From Flavobacteriaceae bacterium (GTDB taxonomy: Bacteria > Bacteroidota > Bacteroidia > Flavobacteriales > Flavobacteriaceae): DNA of 55,424 nt. The notes under the pieces were generated by a model. The model did no database searches. It was not told the origin of the DNA and saw nothing but the letters and a program-made list of their open reading frames with translations. The stretch lies in contig JAIUMH010000003.1 in the NCBI GenBank assembly GCA_022565635.1, positions 1-55,424 of the forward strand. The letters are read 5' to 3'. The translations under genes were made by a program, and so were the position numbers. Below are positions 44,966 to 53,374 of this stretch, in pieces. Positions within the stretch are counted from its first letter, which is position 1. Every line of letters begins with the position of its first letter.

Positions 44966-47548
44966 ATGTTCAAACTCAAAGGAAAAACAATATGGCTTTT
45001 TACCATCATAGCCATAGGATTAGCTAGTGTAGGAGTCTATTTCTACACTAGCTTAACTTCTTTGAATAAAAAAGTAGAGGAAAGTATCTATCCTCAAAAA
45101 AGATCTAATTACCTAAAAGATATTACTCTAAACATCAACAAGCTTAATAATTTATACTTAGTTGATTCTATAAAGTTTTCTTCAAGAAAAGTAGATACCA
45201 TTATCCATGATATTGAACGAAATTTAGATTCAATTAAAATTGAGTTTAGAAAATCTAACGCATTTGACGAACAAAAAATAGATACCATTCCCAAGCTTTT
45301 GCGTAAAATACAAGAGGAATACTTAGCCTTGGAAAAGGTGAAACAAAAGAGTCAATCCCGGTTCATTAATGACTTAGAAAGTTTGCTTAAAGAAGAATTG
45401 GCCCAACTTAACTTAAACAAAAAAGATTCGGTCACAATTGTAAAACAAATAACCTCTGAAATCTATGACCGTTCTATTGATAATGAAAGGTATTTTAAAG
45501 AGGTAAACGTTGATGAAGAAAAAGAAAAAAGCAGGGGATTTTTTCAGCGCCTATTTGGTTCTTCTGAGGCTGATGATTCTGGGGATGAAGAGGCTAAGAA
45601 AAGCGAAAATGACAGTTTGGAAAGAATAATGAATCGGGTAGAAAAAGATACCATTATTTCAACCCAAGTAGATACTTTACTCACGCAGTCTGCTCAAATG
45701 AGTGAGCCTCCAGCTGAGATGAAAATCATTTCTATCTTTGAGCGAATTCAACGGAGAAGAATAGATATATTAGAGAACCTAAAAGAACGGGAAAATCGAA
45801 TCTTTCAAAAAAACTATGAAGTCAATAATTACATAGAAAATATTTTAAATGAAATCCTCTTTGAAGAAGTGAATTCTTTTAATGAATCAATTTATGAATT
45901 CACAAAAAAATCAAAAGCTTACTTGTGGAGAAGCGGAATTCTCATTCTTATTTTTTTGATTCTAGCCCTTATTTCAACGTACATTGTCATCAAAGACATT
46001 AACAAAAGTATTTACTATCAAAAGAAATTAGAAGAAAGCGAAAAAAGAGCTTTATTAGAAGCTGAAGAAAAACAAAAATTCCTTTCTACCATGAGCCATG
46101 AGTTAAGAACTCCACTCACTTCAATTATTGGCTATACCGATATGCTTAACCAAGATGAAGAGTATGTAAAAGCAATAAAAACAGCTTCTAATTACCTGTA
46201 TCAAATGACTAATGAAATCTTAGATATGGCTAAGATTAAGGCAGGAATTATAGAAATTAAAAACGAAGCCTTTAACCTGAACGAAGTTTTTGAAATGATT
46301 GAAAGTAACTTTAAACCTTTAATCATTAATCAAGGTCTTGAACCTATATTTGAGCATCCTAAAACACCTGTATATGTGCTTGCAGATCAATATAGAATTC
46401 AGCAGATTGTTTATAATTTGGTACATAATGCCTTAAAATATACAGAAACTGGTTTTATAAAAGCGGGGTATACACATCAACTAAAAAATGAAGAAAAAGA
46501 AGTCTCCATCCAGATTGTTGTTGAGGACTCTGGTGTTGGGATGTCTGAGGAAGAACAAAAATCAATCTTTAAAGATTATCACCAAGCGGGTACACATAAA
46601 AATAAAATGAAAGGAACTGGCTTAGGAATGGGAATTGTTAAAAATTTAGTCAATAAGATAGGTGGTAATCTGAAGCTTGAAAGTCACGAAAATAAAGGTA
46701 CAAAATTCACTATTGACTTTGTATTTCAAATAGCATCAGAAGCAGATGCTATAAAACAGAACAACCCAAGTTTAAAATTAGGAGCAAATTCGTTGGATGG
46801 TTACAAAATTTTTGTTGTTGATGATGATTTACTCATTACAAAACTTTACCAAGGAATTTTTAGGCAATTTGGTGCACGTATTGAGAGCAGTAATCACCCC
46901 AAAGAAGCTTTACAGCACCTGATAAAAAACAGCGATTATGACATGGTGATTTTTGATATGAAAATGCCGGGCATGACAGGAAGTGAACTCCTTGAAGAAT
47001 TAGAAAAACAAAACGCAAGACCAAAAAACACAGTAATTTGTTCAGCCAATGTGTTGCTTTCAGAAAAAGACAAAGAAGACTTTAACAAATTTGATTATCA
47101 ACTATTTAAGCCTTTAAAAAAGAAAGACATAGTAGATTTAGTTGCCCAAGTATTTAATTTGAATTCAAGTGCATCATCAACACCTACTAATCCTTCTAAA
47201 GAAGAAACTCATGCTTTAGATTTTTCCTACAGCTTAGAAGATTTAAAGGCATACACAGGAGATGACGAAGAAGCTTTAATTGAAATGCTCAAATTTTTAT
47301 TGGATGAAAATGAAATTGAATTAAATCTTCTTGAAGAAGCACTACAAGATGAAGATTTAGAAGAAATAGCCAACCGAATTCACAAACTTTCTTCTAGATT
47401 TGCACAGCTTCAAATTGAAGCACCACATGATCCAAAAGAAATTGAACTAAACCTTAGAGATTCTAAAGTTGAAACCTTAAAACAGGCAACTAAAATTTAT
47501 GAGTTTTGGAGGTATTGTAATTCAAATTTGATAAGTAAGTACTGCTAA
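44966..47548 (+). CDS. Hybrid sensor histidine kinase (HisKA-HATPase-REC-HPt)
   Basis: The 860-residue protein has a transmembrane helix (about 9-28), a long periplasmic helical sensor region (about 29-320) with a charged insert, and a second helix (about 325-345). HisKA follows (H378 in STMSHELRTPLTS), then an ATPase domain (N box YNLVHNALKYTE, G boxes DSGVGMS and GTGLGMG). A receiver comes next (D664 in IFDMKMPGMTG). At the C-terminus is an HPt domain with H806 in NRIHKLSSRF. This BarA/GacS-type layout gives an internal His-Asp-His relay. Likely acceptors are the receiver gene just upstream and the divergent NtrC-type regulator. The signal is unknown. Confidence 0.93.
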   Translation: MFKLKGKTIWLFTIIAIGLASVGVYFYTSLTSLNKKVEESIYPQKRSNYLKDITLNINKLNNLYLVDSIKFSSRKVDTIIHDIERNLDSIKIEFRKSNAFDEQKIDTIPKLLRKIQEEYLALEKVKQKSQSRFINDLESLLKEELAQLNLNKKDSVTIVKQITSEIYDRSIDNERYFKEVNVDEEKEKSRGFFQRLFGSSEADDSGDEEAKKSENDSLERIMNRVEKDTIISTQVDTLLTQSAQMSEPPAEMKIISIFERIQRRRIDILENLKERENRIFQKNYEVNNYIENILNEILFEEVNSFNESIYEFTKKSKAYLWRSGILILIFLILALISTYIVIKDINKSIYYQKKLEESEKRALLEAEEKQKFLSTMSHELRTPLTSIIGYTDMLNQDEEYVKAIKTASNYLYQMTNEILDMAKIKAGIIEIKNEAFNLNEVFEMIESNFKPLIINQGLEPIFEHPKTPVYVLADQYRIQQIVYNLVHNALKYTETGFIKAGYTHQLKNEEKEVSIQIVVEDSGVGMSEEEQKSIFKDYHQAGTHKNKMKGTGLGMGIVKNLVNKIGGNLKLESHENKGTKFTIDFVFQIASEADAIKQNNPSLKLGANSLDGYKIFVVDDDLLITKLYQGIFRQFGARIESSNHPKEALQHLIKNSDYDMVIFDMKMPGMTGSELLEELEKQNARPKNTVICSANVLLSEKDKEDFNKFDYQLFKPLKKKDIVDLVAQVFNLNSSASSTPTNPSKEETHALDFSYSLEDLKAYTGDDEEALIEMLKFLLDENEIELNLLEEALQDEDLEEIANRIHKLSSRFAQLQIEAPHDPKEIELNLRDSKVETLKQATKIYEFWRYCNSNLISKYC

Positions 47549-47575
47549 AACAAGGAATCTTTTTAAATAAATATA

Positions 47576-48148
47576 TTAGAACCGAAATCCAAAATTTACA
47601 ATTAAGTTAGGAATCACACGGTTGTTGAAATCACTTCTGTAAAAATTATATGCTACACCAGCTCCTAAATCTAATAATATACCGTCTTTAGAAATAAGTT
47701 TTGTTCCTAAAGCAAACCCAATACCAAGATTATTACTTCTTTCTAGAATACTCATTCCTTCACCATTCATCAAACTTTGTTGGTGATTTTCAACCCTATT
47801 GTAACTTAAATAAGCTTCGTTATAAAATCCTCCTGCAGGTTTGTTTCCATAATATCTTCTATAGAATAGGGCTAAGTCAGTTTTTAAATCTATAAATTCA
47901 TCAATAAAAGTATAGGTGAATCTCACCCCTGCACCTGATTTTTCATTGATTATACGTTCGTATGTCAAGTCTATAGCTCCAATGTAGGTGTAAACAGGGT
48001 TGTATAAAAAATCATTTTTCTTGTGTGCTTCTTTTTTTGAATTCTCAACAAAGGCGGAACTCTCATCTTGTGCAAAACTAGAAATGCAGACCATAGTGAA
48101 ACTAAGGAGTAATAACCCAACTTTATTATGAAGAAAACGTGAAAGCAT
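47576..48148 (-). CDS. Small outer-membrane beta-barrel protein
   Basis: The 190-residue protein has a signal peptide (hydrophobic about 9-23, then FAQ). The mature part alternates polar and aromatic residues and ends in NFGFRF, the terminal aromatic typical of outer-membrane barrels. It looks like an 8-strand barrel of the uncharacterised kind common in Bacteroidota. No binding function can be assigned. It is convergent with the hybrid kinase gene across 27 bases and lies downstream of, but probably not in operon with, the DUF2490 gene (68-base gap from its ATG). Confidence 0.75.
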   Translation of the reverse strand: MLSRFLHNKVGLLLLSFTMVCISSFAQDESSAFVENSKKEAHKKNDFLYNPVYTYIGAIDLTYERIINEKSGAGVRFTYTFIDEFIDLKTDLALFYRRYYGNKPAGGFYNEAYLSYNRVENHQQSLMNGEGMSILERSNNLGIGFALGTKLISKDGILLDLGAGVAYNFYRSDFNNRVIPNLIVNFGFRF

Positions 48149-48216
48149 TATATTTACAATATTTTAATTTTTATTAGCATACTAATTTATGCCTCTTTAT
48201 TTCTAATAACCAATAC

Positions 48217-49023
48217 TTAATAGCTATAATTGTATTTACGTTTATTTCTACTTAATATATCCATAAATAAGTAGAACATTGGCCCATGAGACATCTCAAA
48301 ATCATGATTACCTGTAGAATTTAACTGAAAAATATATCCCAGCTCTAGTCTTGTCCAATCCCAGAAACGATACCCAACCCCTACAAAATTTCGATTTTGA
48401 GAAAAGTAATTATCGCCATAATTAGGACCAAATTCTACGTGCATTTCTGAATACGTTGAAGTATATAATGTATTATTAGTATAAAAATAATCGGTATTTA
48501 AAGGTATTCTAACCCGCATTCTATAACGAACACGCCAATTGTGATTTGGCCCTTCGGGACGGTCTATACCTCTCCATCTTGATTCAAAGCGTAAACGATG
48601 CGTAAAATTAAACCTTCCTGCAAAGGCATAATTATTTATTTGAAGTGTTGAACGCACTTCTCTTTCATAATCACCGTCTAAAGCATCCTCAAACGAAAAA
48701 CGTGGAGTGGAATTAAAATGCCCAATTGGGTTAAAACTTATTCTTGTCAATTTACTGTATTGATATGCAATCCACGGTCTAATACTCAAACGTAGAGGTC
48801 TATCCCAAAAATCACTTGAGTTTAGTTCGCTTTGTCTTCTGTAAACTACATCTAATTCCCAAGCCCATTTGGTATCTTCACCAAAAAAGTCTGAAATAGT
48901 ATATTTGGTATACATGATTCGGTTTTCTCTGAAATCTGGTCCATCATCATCTTGCCCATGCATAACTGCAACGGCAAATAATATACTTACAAATAAGACA
49001 AAATATTTATTATTGTAACCCAT
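48217..49023 (-). CDS. DUF2490 family outer-membrane protein
   Basis: The protein has 268 residues from the ATG at 49023, which overlaps the upstream stop by 14 bases. Earlier in-frame starts would lie deep inside the upstream gene and spoil the signal peptide. The signal peptide ends near VAVMHGQ. The body (for example WAWELDVVYRRQSELNSSDF, FAGRFNFTHRLRFESRW, VGVGYRFWDWTRLELGY) has the Arg- and aromatic-rich strands of DUF2490 barrels. The function of the family is unknown. Overlap with the large coiled-coil protein suggests that they work together. Confidence 0.8.
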   Translation of the reverse strand: MGYNNKYFVLFVSILFAVAVMHGQDDDGPDFRENRIMYTKYTISDFFGEDTKWAWELDVVYRRQSELNSSDFWDRPLRLSIRPWIAYQYSKLTRISFNPIGHFNSTPRFSFEDALDGDYEREVRSTLQINNYAFAGRFNFTHRLRFESRWRGIDRPEGPNHNWRVRYRMRVRIPLNTDYFYTNNTLYTSTYSEMHVEFGPNYGDNYFSQNRNFVGVGYRFWDWTRLELGYIFQLNSTGNHDFEMSHGPMFYLFMDILSRNKRKYNYSY

Positions 49024-51046
49024 AAATTCTTTCAATACGTTGTGGTACATTTTCTCTTCTAACAGCACGATCAATGCGCTGTACCTCTTCATCATTTTTC
49101 TTCACGAAATATTCTAAGCGCTCTTCTAAGGCTTTAAGTCTTTTTAAATAATTAAAAAACTCTTCGGTTTTATTGGTTTCCAAAAGACTATTTACATAGT
49201 GTACAAAAAGTACTTCTTTAGACTTTCGGTTAATGTTGGAATATATTCTTACTTCAGAATCTCTATAATCAAACGGATTATCTCTGTAAATGGTAAACAG
49301 CGAATCTGTTTTATGAATGAAATTATCAAAGCGTTTAAGCCTTGACTTATTGGCTATAATTTTTTCATTGACCTCAACTAAATCTTTTCCAAGTTTTAAC
49401 TTTTCTTCAAATTCATCATTATTAATGTAATTTTTGGACAGATGACTTATAATGTTTTTATTGAAGGCTAAATAGATGTTTGTACTCAATTCTCTGTCTT
49501 CAAATTTGCCATCTAACTTTTTACCTTGAACATATAGACTATCTCTTTCTTTGCTTAAGTGCAAAATTTTATTATTTAAGGAATCTATTTTTTCTTCTTG
49601 AGCAAATTGTTTAAACTGCTTATTTGTTTCTTCAATGTTTTGAAAAGAGCTTTTGATTAGGGAATCTTGTAAGTGATTTATTTTTTTGAGTGGTTTTTCA
49701 TTTTTCATCGCTTGTTCAAATGAAAAATCGATAGCTACCGAGTCTTTTTCTGAATCATAGGTAAAGTATTGGTAGTATTTCAGATTGATAGTATCTAGCA
49801 CATTTTCTAAGTACAAGTCTCGATTAACGAAGTCAAAATAGCTCTCTTTTTCTAACCCTACAAGGCTATCTATGATAATTAGCTTCTCTAAAAAGGCTTT
49901 AGTTTCTGCATATTTTCTTGATAATTCTTTGCTTTTGTCTTTATTTAAAATTACGCTTGAGTTATTTACAAAAGTGTGGATTGAATCAAATGATTTTTCA
50001 TTATTTTCAACCAATTCATCCATTAAAGACTGATTATTTTGGTTATAACTAATTTTAAATCTTCGAGTGAAATTAAATTGTAAGCTGTCCTTACTTAAAT
50101 TTCCTAAGCGGTGAAATTTATTAAGTTCATCAACTGTGTTTTGAATTAATTGATTTCCTTTTGTTTGTGCTTCAAGTTGCTTTCTGCTCTTCACCCCTGA
50201 GTCATAGTTGATACCAAAGCCACGATTAGAAAACTCAAAATTAACACTGTCCGAAGATTTAATTTGTTCAATTTTATCTGTGGTTGTTTGGTACACAATA
50301 GAATCTTTTAATTCATCGTTTTTATAAGTGATTATACGAGTTAAAAAGCCATCGTAATAGCTTCTTACTTCTTTAACCTTATGATCATCTTTAGAAATGT
50401 ATTGAATCACTAATTCACCATCTAAAAACCCTCCTTCATTAAAACTACCGTTTACTTTATTTTGGAGTTTATCACCGCTTATAAATTCAAAATCCCCAAC
50501 AGGAATTCCTTCAGAAAAATTAATTGAAGTAATTTTTTCAACTTTCGTTACAATACTATCAACCTGTTTAATTTCAACAACCCATTCATTTTCTGGTATA
50601 TTCTTAGTGTAAAAAAATTGAAAGTTAAGTTCTTCACCTTTTAGGTGATTATCTTGATTAACATTGTAATCATTTTCTGTATCTTTTTTGGAATTTTCTT
50701 TAAAAGTGATCTCTCCTAAAATTATTTTGAAATCTTGAATCTTGAACAGCCATTCACCTTCTTTTTTACTGTCTTTATAATTTCCAGAGATGTACAGTCT
50801 GTTTAAATCAAATTTTTGTTCCGTAAAATCGGTTTTAAAGCTGTAATTTCCATGCAATTGCAAAGAGTCTTTATCATGTTCTTTTTCAGATGTAAAGAAA
50901 ACTTCTTTGCCTTCATATTGATCAAAAATCACCGTATCTCTCTGAACCTTAATTAAACTGTCTAATTTTTTGGATGGCTTTTCTTGTGCACTTGTAAAGA
51001 TAAAAAAGCCTAAAGCTAAAATAAGTATGTAGTACTTCATAATCAT
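49010..51046 (-). CDS. Large exported protein with MORN/YwqK-like repeats and helical C-terminal region
   Basis: The 678-residue protein has a signal peptide (about 1-20, FTSAQ end). The N-terminal half carries G-x-W repeats such as ISGNYKDSKKEGEWLF, VNGSFNEGGFLDGELV and a following VKEVRSYYDGFLTR; these recall MORN and YwqK-type repeats. The C-terminal half (about 285-678) is highly charged and helical, probably coiled coil. The start codon shares its A with the stop of the upstream beta-barrel gene (TAATG). It is a paralogue of the gene at 53375. It is probably periplasmic. I do not recognise a known family function. Confidence 0.75.
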   Translation of the reverse strand: MIMKYYILILALGFFIFTSAQEKPSKKLDSLIKVQRDTVIFDQYEGKEVFFTSEKEHDKDSLQLHGNYSFKTDFTEQKFDLNRLYISGNYKDSKKEGEWLFKIQDFKIILGEITFKENSKKDTENDYNVNQDNHLKGEELNFQFFYTKNIPENEWVVEIKQVDSIVTKVEKITSINFSEGIPVGDFEFISGDKLQNKVNGSFNEGGFLDGELVIQYISKDDHKVKEVRSYYDGFLTRIITYKNDELKDSIVYQTTTDKIEQIKSSDSVNFEFSNRGFGINYDSGVKSRKQLEAQTKGNQLIQNTVDELNKFHRLGNLSKDSLQFNFTRRFKISYNQNNQSLMDELVENNEKSFDSIHTFVNNSSVILNKDKSKELSRKYAETKAFLEKLIIIDSLVGLEKESYFDFVNRDLYLENVLDTINLKYYQYFTYDSEKDSVAIDFSFEQAMKNEKPLKKINHLQDSLIKSSFQNIEETNKQFKQFAQEEKIDSLNNKILHLSKERDSLYVQGKKLDGKFEDRELSTNIYLAFNKNIISHLSKNYINNDEFEEKLKLGKDLVEVNEKIIANKSRLKRFDNFIHKTDSLFTIYRDNPFDYRDSEVRIYSNINRKSKEVLFVHYVNSLLETNKTEEFFNYLKRLKALEERLEYFVKKNDEEVQRIDRAVRRENVPQRIERIYGLQ

Positions 51047-51699
51047 TATTTGCGTAAAAATCGAAATGGAAATGTCCCAAACGTTAGGTGAAGTTGATGA
51101 ATCATCCCTTGTTCATTAGGGTCTAAATTAATCACATTGATTGTAGAACCTATTCTAAAATAGTAGTTTTCTCTTTCAATACTTAAACCAAAAAATAAGC
51201 CTGCATCAAAACGGCTAAATTTGTCGGGTTGATAATTAAAAATATCTGGACTTGCTTGTTCAAAAGCATTATATTCTCTAGACATGGTTGCATTTAGCAA
51301 ATAACTAAACTGAAAGCCAAGTAAAAATCGAAAATCAAATTCTCTGATTTCTGGAATTTCATAAGAAACAAAAACAGGAACCTCTAAACGATATAAGCTA
51401 AAATCAATATCTGCACTTCTTTGCCTAAAATTGGTGTTATTAAAGTGCAAACCATAATTAATAAACAAATTCATTCCTGGAGATTGATAATGTTCAATTC
51501 CAAAATGACTACCGTAACCGTAAGTGGTTTCTGAATTGTTTTTGTTGAAATAAAGACCTCCATTATTCAAACCTGCTACGATTAAAAAATCATCCAAATA
51601 AAAAGGTAAATCTTCAAATTTTGACGAATTTTCTGCTTCTTGTGAGAAAACTGTTGCTATAACAAAATACAGAATACATACAGTTTTGTATTTTAACAT
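51046..51699 (-). CDS. Outer-membrane beta-barrel protein (porin-family-like)
   Basis: The 217-residue protein has a signal peptide (TVCILYFVIATVFSQ) and alternating beta strands with many aromatic residues (for example FLIVAGLNNGGLYFNK, FRFLLGFQFSYLLN, YYFRIGSTINVI), as in small Bacteroidota barrels of the PorT kind. It heads a leftward operon with the large MORN-like protein and the DUF2490 protein, with coupled start and stop codons. An outer-membrane location is inferred; the function is unknown. Confidence 0.75.
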   Translation of the reverse strand: MLKYKTVCILYFVIATVFSQEAENSSKFEDLPFYLDDFLIVAGLNNGGLYFNKNNSETTYGYGSHFGIEHYQSPGMNLFINYGLHFNNTNFRQRSADIDFSLYRLEVPVFVSYEIPEIREFDFRFLLGFQFSYLLNATMSREYNAFEQASPDIFNYQPDKFSRFDAGLFFGLSIERENYYFRIGSTINVINLDPNEQGMIHQLHLTFGTFPFRFLRK

Positions 51700-51887
51700 A
51701 CTTTAAATTTTCAAGTTTTTTCTCAAAAATAGGCTAGAAAAAAAAGATAATATGGCCTATAAAAAACTAATATATGGGCATTAATCAATTTTATAAAAGC
51801 ATTAACTCTAGGCTCTTTGTGCACTGATCAAAACTATACAGTTAATAAACAAACTGTATAATATTTAGGCATTTTGATTAAAAATAT

Positions 51888-51895
51888 TATATTTG
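51888..51895 (+). promoter_or_regulatory. -7 box (TATATTTG) upstream of the PorT-like gene
   Basis: TATATTTG fits TAnnTTTG and lies 32 bases before the ATG at 51928. This supports that ATG over an earlier in-frame start at 51874, which would lie upstream of the box. Confidence 0.6.
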
Positions 51896-51927
51896 CGACT
51901 TGTCAAAAAATATTGATAATCAAAACG

Positions 51928-52524
51928 ATGACAAAAAAAATTGCAATTTGCGTTTCTCTTCTTTTTACAGGGCTAAGCTTTGGTCAAGAATTTAGCTATG
52001 GAGCCAAGTTTGGTGCAGTAGTATCAGATTTAATCACTGACCGAAGTGGCATGAATGTGAGAACCACTGTTCAAGTGGGTGGAGAAGCAGAATGGCGCTG
52101 GAACAACTTATCTTTTCAGCCTGAATTAATGTACTCAAGACAAGGAGAAGTAGAAAGAGGGGTAACTCAGGATGGTGCAAGGATTGACAATACGTTAAAA
52201 CTAGATTACATGATTATGCCCCTAATGGGAAAGTACTACTTTAATGAAGGCTTTTATGCAGAAGCTGGACCTCAAGTTGGATATTTACTTTTAGCCAACT
52301 ATAGGCGCCAGGAAGGTAGCTTAAGGGAAGTTACTAACGTAAGAGGCAATTACAGTAATTTTGATTTGTCAGGCAATATTGGTTTAGGATACCTTACCGA
52401 CTGGGGCTTTAGTGTTGGTCTGCGTTATTCCATGGGCTTTTTTAATATTTTAGAAGTTCCAACAGAAAACACAACATCGCAAAGAAACTCAGTCTATCAG
52501 TTTTATATGGGAATGAGGTTTTAG
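51928..52524 (+). CDS. PorT-like outer-membrane beta-barrel protein
   Basis: The protein has 198 residues from the ATG at 51928. The signal peptide MTKKIAICVSLLFTGLSFGQ is followed by the barrel opening FSYGAKFGAVVSDL and strands such as WRWNNLSFQPELMYSRQG, YFNEGFYAEAGPQVGYLL and FSVGLRYSMGFFNI, ending in YQFYMGMRF with a terminal Phe. This is the PorT / porin-family barrel common in Bacteroidota. Some members take part in type IX secretion, but this short form cannot be placed there by sequence alone. The next gene (pseudouridine synthase-like) has its own -7 box. Confidence 0.8.
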   Translation: MTKKIAICVSLLFTGLSFGQEFSYGAKFGAVVSDLITDRSGMNVRTTVQVGGEAEWRWNNLSFQPELMYSRQGEVERGVTQDGARIDNTLKLDYMIMPLMGKYYFNEGFYAEAGPQVGYLLLANYRRQEGSLREVTNVRGNYSNFDLSGNIGLGYLTDWGFSVGLRYSMGFFNILEVPTENTTSQRNSVYQFYMGMRF

Positions 52525-52545
52525 TTTCTATTGGCAGTTAATAAC

Positions 52546-52553
52546 TACCTTTG
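52546..52553 (+). promoter_or_regulatory. -7 box (TACCTTTG) of the pseudouridine-synthase-like gene
   Basis: TACCTTTG fits TAnnTTTG and lies 13 bases before the ATG at 52567. This argues against the upstream TTG at 52531 as a start. Confidence 0.65.
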
Positions 52554-52566
52554 CAAAAAAAATAAA

Positions 52567-53370
52567 ATGAGCAAAAATCAAAACAAAAACAGCAAAAAAC
52601 CTAGATTTAGTAAGAAGGAAGTAGCACAATCCAAAGTGGACCAACAACTGAAGAATCCAGAGGCTGGTATGCGTTTAAATAAATACATCTCTAATGCTGG
52701 AATTTGCTCCAGAAGAGATGCAGATATTTATATTCAAGCTGGAAGTGTTACTGTGAATGGAAAAGCAGTTACAGAATTAGGATATAAAGTAAAATTAAAC
52801 GATGACGTTCGTTTTGACGGGAGAAGAATTAGCCCAGAACCAAAAGCTTACGTACTACTTAACAAGCCCAAAGGCTTTTTTGTAACGGGAAGTTACGAGC
52901 AAAACAATAAAACGGTAATGGATTTAGTGGCCAGTGCTTCCAAGTCAAGAATTTCACCCATCGGAAAACTAGAAACCAGCGCCACTGGATTGGTCTTATT
53001 TACCAATGATGGTACTTTGGCTAAAAAACTAACAGGTCATAAAAAAGGGGTAAGGCAGTTGTATCAATTAGAGTTAGATAAGCAAGTTAATGAGGAGCAT
53101 TTAGAAGAGATTAAAAAAGGCCCTTTTATTGAGGGGAAAAAAGTAATTATTGAAGATGCTGCTTTTGTAGAAAACAAACCTCATCATATTTTAGGCATTG
53201 AATTAAAAAGCCAGCGCAGCCATATTGTACAACGAATTTTCAAAAAATTTGGCTACGAAATTATCAAAATGGATCGTGTGGTCTATGCTAATTTAGACAA
53301 GAAAAACTTGCCTAGAGGTCATTACAGGCATCTAACAAAACAAGAAGTGATTAATTTAGGAATGGTTTAA
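52567..53370 (+). CDS. RsuA/RluB-family pseudouridine synthase homologue lacking the catalytic Asp
   Basis: The protein has 267 residues from the ATG at 52567. A basic Asn/Lys-rich leader (1-34) precedes a normal S4 RNA-binding domain (35-85, MRLNKYISNAGICSRRDADI). The synthase domain follows (about 90-267, YVLLNKPKGFFVTG). In active members the catalytic Asp is in GRLD; here that site is PIGKLETSATGL, with E136. A second conserved segment, usually GxNRxVRRxF, is SQRSHIVQRIF. Fold and RNA binding look intact but pseudouridine formation is doubtful. It lies between a barrel gene and a MORN-like paralogue gene (4-base gap). Confidence 0.85.
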   Translation: MSKNQNKNSKKPRFSKKEVAQSKVDQQLKNPEAGMRLNKYISNAGICSRRDADIYIQAGSVTVNGKAVTELGYKVKLNDDVRFDGRRISPEPKAYVLLNKPKGFFVTGSYEQNNKTVMDLVASASKSRISPIGKLETSATGLVLFTNDGTLAKKLTGHKKGVRQLYQLELDKQVNEEHLEEIKKGPFIEGKKVIIEDAAFVENKPHHILGIELKSQRSHIVQRIFKKFGYEIIKMDRVVYANLDKKNLPRGHYRHLTKQEVINLGMV

Positions 53371-53374
53371 TAAT

